From Streptococcus suis (GTDB taxonomy: Bacteria; Bacillota; Bacilli; Lactobacillales; Streptococcaceae): 64,000 nt of DNA. Positions within the stretch are counted from its first letter, which is position 1. Every line of letters starts with the position of its first letter. Both the position numbers and the translations under genes were made by a program. Positions 1 to 8,279 of the stretch are shown here, piece by piece. The notes beneath the pieces were generated by a model. That model saw nothing but the letters and a program-made list of their open reading frames with translations, was not told the origin of the DNA and made no database searches. Where the stretch lies: the NCBI GenBank assembly GCA_022354845.1, contig CP031970.1, forward strand, positions 1,488,001-1,552,000. The letters are read 5' to 3'.

Positions 1-2312
1 TCCTGTTCCTTGGTCTTGATTTCCTTGGCTACTGTCGACTTCTCCTTGGCTAGATCATCCACTTGTTTCAAGAAACCAAATTCTGTAGAGCCTTTTACTG
101 CTTCTTTCAGAGCAGCCTTGACCAATTTACCTTCAAAACTATCCTGTGCTTCCCCATCGTCATTCTTTTTCAAGACATCAAAGAAGGCATTATACTCTTC
201 GCTATCTTCCACCTTGGCATTTTCCACCAATTCACTGACTTCACTGTCAATTTCCGAAATCCGGTTTTTCAGGCTGTCAATATGGGTAAGTTCTTCACCG
301 TAGCACTCACTAGCAATCAAACTATTAGGAATAATCACACCATTCCAGCCATCTTGAACCTTCTCCTTGTTCTTCCCTTTAGCCACCATATTCGGCTCAC
401 GGGTACGCCCAGCCTCATAAAATCCTAATTGCTCAATCAACTCTGCGTCATGGGTCAGGGTCTTAGTCCAAATTTCTGCAATGATTTGATAACCTTCGTA
501 GATATCAATTTGGTCAAATTGTGACAAGCATTTCTTAATGTCTGCCAACATTTCTTCTTTCAATAATCTTGTATTGGTTTCCGTTTGTAAACGGTGCAAT
601 TTTGTCCAATATTCTTCGATAAAGGCCGTAATAGTTGACTGGACTTGTTCGTATTCTGCCCGAACAACTGGGCTGGATAAGATTGCTCTTGAAAACTCTT
701 CAATGGACTGATGTAAAGTTAAGTAGCCTGGACGATTTTCACTAAAGGCATTGTCCAAAACCTCTTTGACTGTCTGATTGAGTACCATCAGGGAGTCTAT
801 ATTTTTCTTTGGAATACCACCATAAAGATGCGCATCCACATCATGGGGAATTTCTTTATCCAGAGCAGTCACATAGCGTGGGATGTTCATATTATAGTCA
901 TTTTGGATCAATTCCTGACGACTTGCCAAGTGACTGTAGCCATCTTCTTCCGTTCTGTTCGTATAGACATCCACAATCTTTGCGATGTCCTTTTCTTGCA
1001 AGGCATTTTGTTTACCTGCCTTGATAAAGTTTCGTGAGGCATCGATAAAGAGTACAGGCTCATTCAAATCCCGATTTTTCTTGAGGATGATGATACAAAC
1101 TGGGATACCAGTGTTGGTAAAGAGGTTGCTTGGCAAACCAATAACGGCATCAATCTGATTTTTTTCCAAAAGACGCTTGCGGATTTCACCCTCAGCTGCT
1201 CCGCGGAAGAGAACACCGTGTGGCAAGACAATGGCCATGGTTCCATGGGTTCCCAGGTGATAGAGACCGTGTAAAAGGAAGGCAAAATCGCCTTTTGAGT
1301 CAGGTGGAAGAACACCAGCGATTTCGAAACGGGGGTCGCTGGGTTTCAAGCCTGAACGATTCCAATTTTTTACAGAATATGGTGGGTTCATGACCACCGC
1401 ATCAAATTGGACACCTTCATTTGGACGTTCTGGATCTTCTGGCCAGTCTTGCGATAGGGTATCACCATTTTTAATACTCATCTTTTCCGGACGGACACCG
1501 TGGAGCAAGAGGTTCATGCGGGTCAAGTTATAGGTAGCTGTATTCTTCTCCTGACCGTAGTAGTTTAAACTTTTTTGCTTGTCTTCTGACAAGTGTTTTT
1601 TTACGGTCAGAAGGAGGGAACCTGACCCAACCGTTGGGTCATAGATAGAAGAAATTGATGAGTTGGTTGCGACAATCTGAGCCATGACTTCGCTGACTTG
1701 GTGAGGCGTGTAGAACTCACCCGCTTTCTTACCAGATTCCATGGCAAATTGACCAATCAGGTATTCATAAGCATCTCCCAAGACATCTCCATTTTGTAGA
1801 GCAACCATATCCAAATCCTCGAACAAACGGATGAGGGCTTGAATATTTTTACTGCGTTCATTGAGATTGCTTCCCAATGCTGTATCTGTCAAGTCAAGGG
1901 TTGAGCTGGCAAATAGGCCTTGAAAATCATCAGAACCATTAGCAACAGCGATACTCCGCTCAAACTGGCTCAAGCTATCCGTTACCTTTTGGACTTCAAA
2001 CCTGCCCTCATTCATATCCTTGACCCAGGTTTGATAGAGGTGCTCAGGACGGACAAAATAACCCAAAACGTCCTGGATCATCTTTTCCAATTCCGTACCG
2101 TATTCTTGATGGGCAAGGATATACTCTTGGTACCAATTGCTCTCATTTCCCACACCTGCTGTTGATGCGAATGTTTTCAGGGTTTGGTCACTTAAAAACT
2201 TGTAGAACATGAGCCCAAGCATATAATCCTTGTAACGACTGGCATCCATGGAGCCGCGGAGTTCATTGGCTCCGTTCCACAAACGTAATTTTATTTCTTC
2301 TGAAGTAATCAT
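1..2312 (-). CDS. hsdM: Type I restriction-modification DNA methyltransferase subunit M, 3' end cut by the window
   Basis: The reading frame is open from an ATG at 2312 to the window edge, giving 770 codons without a stop. The product is the N6-adenine methyltransferase and core subunit of a type I restriction-modification complex; with an HsdS specificity subunit it methylates and with HsdR it restricts. An HsdM_N-type helical N-terminus is followed by a SAM-binding segment (DPTVGSGS near residue 225) and the catalytic NPPY motif at residues 309-312. The C-terminus is rich in charged, coiled-coil-like sequence, making this longer than the roughly 500-aa EcoKI type. A GAGGAG ribosome site lies 7 nt before the ATG. 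hsdS and hsdR would be expected beyond position 1. Family assignment is sure; intactness cannot be judged. Confidence 0.93.
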   Translation of the reverse strand, partial: MITSEEIKLRLWNGANELRGSMDASRYKDYMLGLMFYKFLSDQTLKTFASTAGVGNESNWYQEYILAHQEYGTELEKMIQDVLGYFVRPEHLYQTWVKDMNEGRFEVQKVTDSLSQFERSIAVANGSDDFQGLFASSTLDLTDTALGSNLNERSKNIQALIRLFEDLDMVALQNGDVLGDAYEYLIGQFAMESGKKAGEFYTPHQVSEVMAQIVATNSSISSIYDPTVGSGSLLLTVKKHLSEDKQKSLNYYGQEKNTATYNLTRMNLLLHGVRPEKMSIKNGDTLSQDWPEDPERPNEGVQFDAVVMNPPYSVKNWNRSGLKPSDPRFEIAGVLPPDSKGDFAFLLHGLYHLGTHGTMAIVLPHGVLFRGAAEGEIRKRLLEKNQIDAVIGLPSNLFTNTGIPVCIIILKKNRDLNEPVLFIDASRNFIKAGKQNALQEKDIAKIVDVYTNRTEEDGYSHLASRQELIQNDYNMNIPRYVTALDKEIPHDVDAHLYGGIPKKNIDSLMVLNQTVKEVLDNAFSENRPGYLTLHQSIEEFSRAILSSPVVRAEYEQVQSTITAFIEEYWTKLHRLQTETNTRLLKEEMLADIKKCLSQFDQIDIYEGYQIIAEIWTKTLTHDAELIEQLGFYEAGRTREPNMVAKGKNKEKVQDGWNGVIIPNSLIASECYGEELTHIDSLKNRISEIDSEVSELVENAKVEDSEEYNAFFDVLKKNDDGEAQDSFEGKLVKAALKEAVKGSTEFGFLKQVDDLAKEKSTVAKEIKTKEQ

Positions 2313-2374
2313 GGTTTCTCCTCGTGGTTTTTTCCTAACTTACGCACTGAAATAGCGTAAGGGCTTTCTATAAA

Positions 2375-2383
2375 ATTATATCA
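2375..2383 (-). promoter_or_regulatory. Extended -10 promoter of hsdM
   Basis: On the minus strand the sequence reads TGATATAAT, an extended -10 about 65 nt before the hsdM start. No good -35 is visible, as expected for an extended -10. The predicted leader contains a perfect 7-bp inverted repeat (CTTACGC and GCGTAAG, 2339-2361), which could form a hairpin just ahead of the ribosome site. Confidence 0.55.
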
Positions 2384-2727
2384 CGTTACAAAATAAAATT
2401 CTTTATTTATCTTGAACGATATACTGACTTTGCTTATCATTTTTCATGCTTCCAAAAATCTTCCTATCAGCTAACAAACTACAAATCAGCCGACTAATCC
2501 ATCGACTGAAAGCTCCCAAGCAAAAACTTCTTTGTACTTATTTTATTTTGAATGCAATAACATACAAAAATGTTATCTAACTTGGCTATTTTAATGCGAC
2601 AAGTATTAAAATCATCAACCAATCATTAGAATAAAGACCTACATAAGAGAAATATACTGACCAATTAGTTCATTATTTGTCATCTGGAAATAAAAATAGT
2701 ACCTAATCACTTCCATATTCATTTTCG
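2384..2727. other. Intergenic gap, no supported gene
   Basis: AT-rich spacer between divergent hsdM and the unknown gene at 2802. On the minus strand 2400-2535 can be read as a 44-codon open segment ending in TAA with plausible amino acid composition but no start codon or ribosome site; it may be the tail of a lost gene, but I would not annotate it. Nothing else was recognised. Confidence 0.4.
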
Positions 2728-2770
2728 GGACAAAAATGTCCTGTTGAAAAGATAGGATAATTGCTATCAT
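2728..2770 (+). promoter_or_regulatory. Promoter of the 2802 gene with GACA-N4-TGTC palindrome
   Basis: A perfect dyad GGACA-AAAA-TGTCC lies at 2728-2741 and is followed directly by TGTTGAAA. A -35-like TTGAAA (2744-2749) and a -10-like TATCAT (2765-2770) follow with a short 15-nt spacer. The core GACA-N4-TGTC plus the right flank NTGTT matches the ComR-box pattern of streptococcal competence promoters; the left flank matches poorly. Seen: the dyad and promoter-like boxes. Inferred: control by a ComR/Rgg-type regulator. Confidence 0.4.
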
Positions 2771-2801
2771 AGTACCATCACATAAGAAATGAGGATAGCT
2801 G

Positions 2802-3620
2802 ATGACAGCAAAAAAGGAAAATCACTCTACATCAAACACAAGCACACAAATAAGTAAAGTGAAACCATTACCACTGCAAAAGTTGGACAATAGCAACTTC
2901 TACCAACTTAATGCTCGCAGCCTAAAAACGCTACAACAAAGTCAAATACCTTACAGTCAGGACAACCATTTGACTCTTGCAATAGATAAGTGGCAAGTGT
3001 CCTTCAACCAATACCAAAAAGCCATCAATCAAGATAAGGGCAAAGAAATAACAAAAAAGATTCAGGATGCCAACCAACTCCGTAACAGCGACTTTTCTAT
3101 TTTCAAACGTAGTCTAGCTGCCTTCGAAACGAGCAAAAGACAATCTGAAAAAACTGCTTATAGTAAATTAACAGAAATTGTAAAACCTTTCCGAGAAATA
3201 CATAGACTTGATTATGAAAAAGAAAGTCTAGAACTGGACAAACTATTTAATCGTTTATCCAGTCCAGAAGCAATTGAATATATCGAAATCCTTGGTTTAA
3301 AAAGATTTTTTGAGAACCTGAAAGAAAGTCAGCAGGAATTTGAAACAGTTTTCTCCAACACTACTGACATTCGCAGCAAAGTTAATCGCTATGATACCTA
3401 TCAAATTCGTAAAAATCTCCAATCTGCTTATCTCCGAGTTTTAAAACTCTGTGAAATCCTGGTGGAACTCCATGGTCAGTCTCTCTACTCCGAACTCATT
3501 ACACTTTTCAATACTAGTAGACAATACTACATCGAACAACTTTCACACCATTCAAATAAAGTTGCCAAAAATGATAAAAATATCATTTTACAACTCCCAG
3601 AACCGATCCTTCATCCCTAA
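2802..3620 (+). CDS. Hypothetical protein, possibly DUF6261-like
   Basis: A 272-residue soluble protein with no signal peptide or membrane segment. The first 25 residues are polar and Ser/Thr/Lys-rich; the rest is predicted to be almost wholly alpha-helical, with many Gln, Leu, Glu and Lys. The opening pattern (LPLQKLDNSNFYQ, then a long helical body) recalls DUF6261 proteins, but this is from memory and weak. GAGGA sits 6 nt before the ATG. It stands alone, with its own promoter-like region containing a palindrome and a terminator after it, next to a restriction-modification gene. I do not know its function. Confidence 0.75.
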   Translation: MTAKKENHSTSNTSTQISKVKPLPLQKLDNSNFYQLNARSLKTLQQSQIPYSQDNHLTLAIDKWQVSFNQYQKAINQDKGKEITKKIQDANQLRNSDFSIFKRSLAAFETSKRQSEKTAYSKLTEIVKPFREIHRLDYEKESLELDKLFNRLSSPEAIEYIEILGLKRFFENLKESQQEFETVFSNTTDIRSKVNRYDTYQIRKNLQSAYLRVLKLCEILVELHGQSLYSELITLFNTSRQYYIEQLSHHSNKVAKNDKNIILQLPEPILHP

Positions 3621-3677
3621 TCCTTTTACTTATATCTAAACCTTTTTATCAATAATATCTCCAATACCTTATCACAG

Positions 3678-3716
3678 AAAACCAGCCCTAAGTGAATCTC
3701 TTAGGACTGGTTTTCT
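3678..3716. terminator. Bidirectional terminator between the 2802 gene and sprT
   Basis: A 15-bp stem with a single C-A mismatch (3678-3692 with 3700-3714) has a 7-nt loop, with an A-run on one side and TTTT on the other, so it can serve both converging genes. Confidence 0.85.
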
Positions 3717-3720
3717 TGTA

Positions 3721-4155
3721 TTAAAGTATTTTCTCTAAAAGCCCCCTACACTTTCCACACCGGTATTTCTTTAGATCAATGCGGCGCTTGCGCTGGTAGG
3801 CTTGGGCACAGGACTGACAGATATAATGCAGACTAGGCTTGGTAGCTTGTTCCAGTTTAGGAGCATAGCGCAGGCCGTCCACCGCAGCCAGCAGTTTCTT
3901 GAAATCCGTATCTCCATGCCGATAACCCTTCTTCTCATAGTAAAGATGGTAATGGCAGAGTTCATGGCGGACAATCTTTCTAAAAACTTCCAACCCTTGC
4001 TCCTCCAGATGTTTGGGATTAAAATCCAAGTGGCCATCCTTTGGGAAGAAACGACCACCTGTCGACCGTAATCGGCTATTCCAAAGAGCTACATGTCGAA
4101 ATTCTTTACCGAAGTCCTCTACAGATACCTGCTGAACATACTCAGTGAGATTCAC
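3721..4155 (-). CDS. SprT-like metalloprotease family protein
   Basis: 144 residues. The zinc-metalloprotease motif HELCH follows an aliphatic helix in the first half, and the C-terminus carries a zinc ribbon of two Cys pairs (CQSC and CGKC). This is the bacterial SprT-like layout, related to the SPRTN DNA-protein crosslink proteases; the bacterial substrate is not established. Its ATG overlaps the tex stop region by 14 nt, so it is probably translated from the tex transcript. It ends at a shared bidirectional terminator. Confidence 0.88.
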   Translation of the reverse strand: MNLTEYVQQVSVEDFGKEFRHVALWNSRLRSTGGRFFPKDGHLDFNPKHLEEQGLEVFRKIVRHELCHYHLYYEKKGYRHGDTDFKKLLAAVDGLRYAPKLEQATKPSLHYICQSCAQAYQRKRRIDLKKYRCGKCRGLLEKIL

Positions 4156-6271
4156 GGGGAGCCACCAAGGTCAAATTAACCTTCTCACGTTGCTGATCAA
4201 GTTTATGAACCCAAACTGTCACCAAATCACCAACAGATACAACTTGACTTGGATGCTTGATGAAATTCTTACTCATGTTTGATATATGAATCAGCCCATC
4301 TTCGTGAATACCAATGTCCACGAAAGCACCAAAGTCTACCACATTCCGGACCACACCTTCCAACTTCTGACCAATTTGCAAATCCTTAAAATCAAGAACA
4401 TCTTGACGAAGAACTGGCGCTGCAAATTCATCACGCAAATCACGCCCAGGCTTGAGCAAGTCAGCGATAATATCTTTCAACGTTTCCTGACCGACACCAA
4501 TTTCCTCTGCCATCTTTTCAATAGAAATTTGTTTTAATTTTTCCTGCGCAGCAACATCTAAGTGGTCAATTTCTAGCAGTTTCAACAACGTCTCTACAGC
4601 CTTATATGACTCTGGGTGCACGCCAGTATTGTCCAAAAAGTTTGTTCCATCTGGAATACGCAAGAAACCAGCTGCCTGCTCAAAAGCCTTATCTCCCAAG
4701 CGAGGAACTTTTTTAAGCTGTTGACGAGAAGTCAGAGCACCATTTTCTACACGATACGTGACAATGTTTTCTGAAATAGTTTTATTGAGGCCAGCCACAT
4801 GTGAAAGAAGAGCAGGACTTGCAGTATTGACATTGACCCCGACCTGGTTAACAACTGTATCAACGACAAAATCTAGACTGTCAGACAAAAATTTTTGATT
4901 GACATCATGTTGATACTGTCCAACACCAATCGATTTTGGATCAATTTTAACCAACTCAGCCAATGGGTCTTGCAGACGGCGTGCGATGGAAATAGCAGAG
5001 CGTTTTTCTACCGTTAGGTCTGGAAATTCGGTTCGAGCCAGTTCAGATGCGGAGTAGACAGAAGCTCCGCTCTCATTTACAATCACGTAAGAAACCGTCG
5101 GAAAATCTTTCAACAAATCAGCAACGAAAGCTTCCGATTCTCGGCTAGCTGTCCCATTCCCGATGGCAATAATTTCCACCTGGTATTGACCAATTAAGTC
5201 GGCCAACTCTTCCTTTGCCTGAGCAATCTGGGCCTGAGAAGCTGGCTTGACTGGATGAATCACTTGTGTCGTCAGTAGCTTACCAGTCTGATCTACGACA
5301 GCTAACTTAGCACCAGTACGAAAGGCGGGGTCGAAACCCAAGACCATTTTTCCTTTTAATGGTGGAACGAGAAGCAAGTTCCGAAGATTGTCTGAAAAGA
5401 GAGCAATCGCCCCTTCTTCTGCACTTTCTGTCAACTCTGTCCGAACGCGCCGCTCCATAGCTGGGATAATTTTTTTCTTAACTGCCTGATTGATTGCATC
5501 TACTATATAAGCATTTTTCTGTGGAAAACGAACCTCAAAGAAACGAATTATCTTATTCAAATTGTGTTCAAAATGAACTTTAAGAACGCCCAATTTTTCT
5601 CCACGATTCAAAGCTAAGGTACGATAACCCTGCATTTTCGCAACTTTTTCAGAAAAATCGTAATACATTTGGAACACAAACTTTTCATCAGCAACTTGGT
5701 CTTTTAATTCAGAATAGAGACTCGAATTTGTTTGAATTTCATGATAGGTCCATGCACGGAGCTTTGGATCTTCCGAAATAGCTTCTACGAGAATATCAAC
5801 AGCACCTACAAGACAAGCTTCAGGCGTGTCAAAACCTTCACAAACAAAATGAGTTGCTTGATTTTCCAAATCTGCTACGTTTTGTAAAATAAGACGTGCT
5901 AGTGGGAATAATCCAGCTTCACGAGCTATTGTGGCCTTTGTGCGACGTTTTTCTTTATAAGGTAAATACAGTTCTTCCACATCCGCTAACTTTTCTGCTT
6001 CTTCAATCGCTTGACGGAGCTGATCGGTTAATTTCCCTTGTTCTTCAATCTTTGCTAAAACCGTCGCCTTACGCTCAGCCAGAGCTGTTAAAGCCTTGTC
6101 ACGATCAATAATTGATTTGATGACCACTTCGTCGAGGTTTCCTGTTGCTTCCTTACGATATCGGGCAATAAAAGGAATGGTATTTCCCTCTGCAGTGAGC
6201 GTCAAGACTGTATCAATTTGTTTTAAACTAACACCCAATTCTTGGGCAATTTTCAAATATTTTTCTTCCAT
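4142..6271 (-). CDS. tex: Tex-family RNA-binding transcription accessory protein
   Basis: About 709 residues, normal for Tex. Visible parts are the N-terminal helical Tex domain ([11 protein letters not shown] start), the YqgF/RNase-H-like core ([11 protein letters not shown]), helix-hairpin-helix repeats, and a C-terminal S1 domain ([17 protein letters not shown]). Tex binds single-stranded nucleic acid and affects transcription and stress tolerance in several bacteria. The open frame can start at a GTG at 6277, but I prefer the ATG at 6271: an extended -10 sits only 7 nt before it and there is no Shine-Dalgarno sequence, pointing to a leaderless message. It is followed by overlapping sprT. 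Confidence 0.95.
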   Translation of the reverse strand: MEEKYLKIAQELGVSLKQIDTVLTLTAEGNTIPFIARYRKEATGNLDEVVIKSIIDRDKALTALAERKATVLAKIEEQGKLTDQLRQAIEEAEKLADVEELYLPYKEKRRTKATIAREAGLFPLARLILQNVADLENQATHFVCEGFDTPEACLVGAVDILVEAISEDPKLRAWTYHEIQTNSSLYSELKDQVADEKFVFQMYYDFSEKVAKMQGYRTLALNRGEKLGVLKVHFEHNLNKIIRFFEVRFPQKNAYIVDAINQAVKKKIIPAMERRVRTELTESAEEGAIALFSDNLRNLLLVPPLKGKMVLGFDPAFRTGAKLAVVDQTGKLLTTQVIHPVKPASQAQIAQAKEELADLIGQYQVEIIAIGNGTASRESEAFVADLLKDFPTVSYVIVNESGASVYSASELARTEFPDLTVEKRSAISIARRLQDPLAELVKIDPKSIGVGQYQHDVNQKFLSDSLDFVVDTVVNQVGVNVNTASPALLSHVAGLNKTISENIVTYRVENGALTSRQQLKKVPRLGDKAFEQAAGFLRIPDGTNFLDNTGVHPESYKAVETLLKLLEIDHLDVAAQEKLKQISIEKMAEEIGVGQETLKDIIADLLKPGRDLRDEFAAPVLRQDVLDFKDLQIGQKLEGVVRNVVDFGAFVDIGIHEDGLIHISNMSKNFIKHPSQVVSVGDLVTVWVHKLDQQREKVNLTLVAPRESH

Positions 6272-6278
6272 AAACACT

Positions 6279-6287
6279 ATTATAGCA
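6279..6287 (-). promoter_or_regulatory. Extended -10 promoter giving a predicted leaderless tex mRNA
   Basis: The minus strand reads TGCTATAAT; the final T is separated from the ATG at 6271 by 7 nt, exactly where transcription should begin. A TTGTCA lies 19 nt upstream of the hexamer as a weak -35. Confidence 0.7.
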
Positions 6288-6406
6288 CGAAATCGGCCTT
6301 GGTTGACAACAGAAAAAAGAGCTTTTAAATTCTCTTTTACCTCAGGTTTGTGACTCCTACTAGAAATTTTGAGGGAATTTTATTTGAATGGAATCGTGTC
6401 TAATTC

Positions 6407-6435
6407 TTGAAAACCATACCATAATTTTATACAAT
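6407..6435 (+). promoter_or_regulatory. Promoter of the deoxynucleoside kinase gene
   Basis: TTGAAA (6407-6412), a 17-nt spacer and TACAAT (6430-6435). This overlaps the ATG at 6434 of the longest open frame, so translation must begin downstream, at 6464. Confidence 0.65.
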
Positions 6436-6463
6436 GAGAACGTTAGAAAAAGAGAGGAGCACT

Positions 6464-7111
6464 ATGTTGATTGTATTAGCCGGAACGATTGGAGCAGGAA
6501 AAAGCTCATTAGCTACAGCTCTCGGAGAACATCTTGGAACCGATGTTTTTTATGAAGCCGTTGATCAAAACCCTGTTTTGGACTTGTACTACCAAGATCC
6601 TGAGAAATACGCATTTTTATTACAGATTTACTTTTTAAACAAACGATTCCAATCCATTAAAGAGGCCTACCGAGCAGATAATAATATTCTAGATCGTTCT
6701 ATTTTTGAGGATGAGTTATTTCTAACTCTTAATTATCAAAATGGCAATGTCACAAAAATGGAGCTAGAAATCTATAAAGAATTATTAGCAAATATGCTGG
6801 AGGAACTAGAAGGGATGCCTAAGAAATCTCCAGATTTATTGGTTTACATCGATGTATCTCTTGAAACCATGTTGAGTCGAATCCAACTGCGTGGTCGCTC
6901 CTACGAACAGGTAACAGCAAATCCTGAACTTCTTGAGTATTATCAACAGGTCCATTCTGCCTATCCAAGTTGGTACCAAGATTATAAAGCCTCTCCTAAA
7001 ATCCGAATTGATGGAAATCAGTTCGATTTTGTAAACAATCCACAAGATTTAGAAACTGTGCTTATGACAATTAATCATGAATTAAACCGTTTGGGGCTTT
7101 TAGAAAAATAA
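6464..7111 (+). CDS. Deoxynucleoside kinase (dAK/dGK family)
   Basis: 215 residues from the chosen ATG. It phosphorylates deoxynucleosides in the salvage pathway, ATP-dependent, in the cytosol. The P-loop GTIGAGKSS is within the first 15 residues, followed by the substrate-binding glutamate segment (YEAVDQNP), the DRS motif (ILDRSIFEDE) and the LID arginines (RIQLRGRSYE). The start is set by GAGGAG 4 nt upstream and by the promoter, which covers the earlier ATG at 6434. Purine versus pyrimidine preference cannot be told from sequence here. Confidence 0.92.
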   Translation: MLIVLAGTIGAGKSSLATALGEHLGTDVFYEAVDQNPVLDLYYQDPEKYAFLLQIYFLNKRFQSIKEAYRADNNILDRSIFEDELFLTLNYQNGNVTKMELEIYKELLANMLEELEGMPKKSPDLLVYIDVSLETMLSRIQLRGRSYEQVTANPELLEYYQQVHSAYPSWYQDYKASPKIRIDGNQFDFVNNPQDLETVLMTINHELNRLGLLEK

Positions 7112-7123
7112 TTCTCTAAATAG

Positions 7124-7162
7124 AAAACAATCCGAGCAATCATAGCTAGGATTGTTTTTTTA
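7124..7162. terminator. Bidirectional terminator between the kinase and queT
   Basis: 10-bp stem AAAACAATCC / GGATTGTTTT with a 15-nt loop and a T-run on each strand, placed between converging genes. Confidence 0.85.
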
Positions 7163-7684
7163 TTATAAGCGTGTGTATCCCGGAATACGTTTCATCACTG
7201 ATTCAATAACAACTGCCCCAATTAACAGGGATAACAATTCACCTAAACCTGTAGTTAGCCAAGTCAAGAAGAAAGGGGCTTGATACATGATGTTTAGTTC
7301 TAATGCAATGGTAAACATCGTTGCAGCAAAGAAAAATGAAAAATAGAAAAATGCTTTGTTCATCCAGCCATTAAAAAGATATTCTTTTTTATATCGTTCA
7401 AACAAAAGGACACCGATACTTACAAAGAGTAAGGTAGAGAGTCCACCAACCAGTAGATCAACAACCCCATATACCATCAGATTGGAAATCATACATCCAA
7501 TCGTCACAGCAAGAATATATTTTTTATGATAAAAACCTAAAAAATTCAACATTTCTGAGATTCGGAACTGTACAGCACCAAACGAAATGGCATTTAAAGG
7601 TGGGGTAACAGTTAGTGCAATATAAATTGCAGCAACAAGAGCAACTTCCGCCAAATCACGGGCGGACCATTTAGATGTATTCAT
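7163..7684 (-). CDS. queT: Queuosine precursor ECF transporter S component
   Basis: 173 residues with about five or six hydrophobic segments and the QueT signature near the N-terminus (TPPLNAISFGAVQFRISE). It is the substrate-binding membrane subunit of an energy-coupling factor transporter for a queuosine precursor (preQ1 or similar); the shared ATPases and T component are encoded elsewhere. The assignment is strengthened by the preQ1-II riboswitch in its leader. The ATG at 7684 follows the riboswitch's AAAGGAGAA, which doubles as ribosome site. Confidence 0.95.
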   Translation of the reverse strand: MNTSKWSARDLAEVALVAAIYIALTVTPPLNAISFGAVQFRISEMLNFLGFYHKKYILAVTIGCMISNLMVYGVVDLLVGGLSTLLFVSIGVLLFERYKKEYLFNGWMNKAFFYFSFFFAATMFTIALELNIMYQAPFFLTWLTTGLGELLSLLIGAVVIESVMKRIPGYTRL

Positions 7685-7689
7685 CCTGA

Positions 7690-7744
7690 TTCTCCTTTAG
7701 CAAAATGCTTGTAATATGCTTGGGTAAAGTGAGTAAGCCCCAAG
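7690..7744 (-). ncRNA. preQ1-II riboswitch
   Basis: On the minus strand the leader reads CTTGGGGCTTACT, a short linker, ACCCAAGCATATTACA, and then AGCATTTTGCTAAAGGAGAA. This fits the streptococcal COG4708/preQ1-II layout: P2 hairpin (CTTGGG/CCCAAG), conserved GCATATTAC, a small embedded hairpin (AGCA/TGCT), and a pseudoknot with the ribosome site. Known family behaviour: preQ1 binding hides the AAAGGAG and blocks queT translation. Confidence 0.9.
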
Positions 7745-7760
7745 GGTTGTTGCACATAAC

Positions 7761-7786
7761 TATCAACAACGTTGATAAGTATAGCA
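7761..7786 (-). promoter_or_regulatory. queT promoter with a palindrome over the start point
   Basis: The minus strand has an extended -10 TGCTATACT (7778-7786). Immediately downstream, covering the predicted start point, is a perfect 7-bp inverted repeat TATCAAC-GTT-GTTGATA (7761-7777). It looks like a repressor operator in addition to the riboswitch; the regulator is unknown. Confidence 0.6.
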
Positions 7787-7816
7787 TATTTTATTAAAAA
7801 ATGATAGACTTGACGT

Positions 7817-8254
7817 ATGAAAAATATTATGAAAAAAACATTCCAGAACGAAGTTATCCTTTATTTAATATTTGGTGTTGCTGCAACCTTAGTGTATATG
7901 GTCGCCCGGATCCTATTATTTGCCTTTCTCAATCAAGTAGTCCTTGTTGCTTTTCTTGCTAATGTTATCGCCATTTTGTTTGCCTTTATCACAAATGACC
8001 GAATCGTCTTTCGGCAAGAATCTAGGGGATGGGAGAAAAGACTTCTTAAGTTTGTATCTGCCAGACTTGTTACTATGGGACTAGATATGCTTCTGGCTTT
8101 TCTCTTAGTACAGGCTTTCCCAGGTATAATCGGTCAATTTGTAAACAATGACCGTTCCCTTGTCAATGCCATTGCAACACTCTTCTCACAAGTCTTAGTG
8201 ATTGTACTCAATTATGTTTTGAGTAAACTGTTTGTATTTAATAGTAAGAAATGA
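7817..8254 (+). CDS. GtrA-like family membrane protein
   Basis: 145 residues with four hydrophobic segments (about 15-35, 40-60, 80-102, 115-138) and the GtrA landmarks (YLIFGVAAT near the start, NDRIVF in the middle). GtrA proteins are small four-helix membrane proteins, some of which flip lipid-linked sugars; the substrate here is unknown. There is no Shine-Dalgarno sequence before the ATG at 7817; a TGATAGACT (7802-7810) lies 6 nt before it, so the message may be leaderless. An internal ATG at 7829 is an alternative start. The stop codon lies inside a terminator stem. Confidence 0.9.
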   Translation: MKNIMKKTFQNEVILYLIFGVAATLVYMVARILLFAFLNQVVLVAFLANVIAILFAFITNDRIVFRQESRGWEKRLLKFVSARLVTMGLDMLLAFLLVQAFPGIIGQFVNNDRSLVNAIATLFSQVLVIVLNYVLSKLFVFNSKK

Positions 8255-8279
8255 GGCTCCAACTGGAACCTCATTTTTT
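8250..8279. terminator. Terminator overlapping the gtrA-family stop codon
   Basis: AATGAGG / CCTCATT stem extended by TCC/GGA across one mismatch with a 4-nt loop, followed by TTTTTT on the plus strand. It also ends the converging three-gene operon. Confidence 0.8.

Noticed and set aside
2384..2535. 44-codon minus-strand segment with protein-like composition
   Set aside because: No start codon, no ribosome site and no recognised similarity; too short to call even a pseudogene.
6434..6463. Upstream ATG of the deoxynucleoside kinase
   Set aside because: It lies in the promoter's -10; GAGGAG supports the start at 6464.
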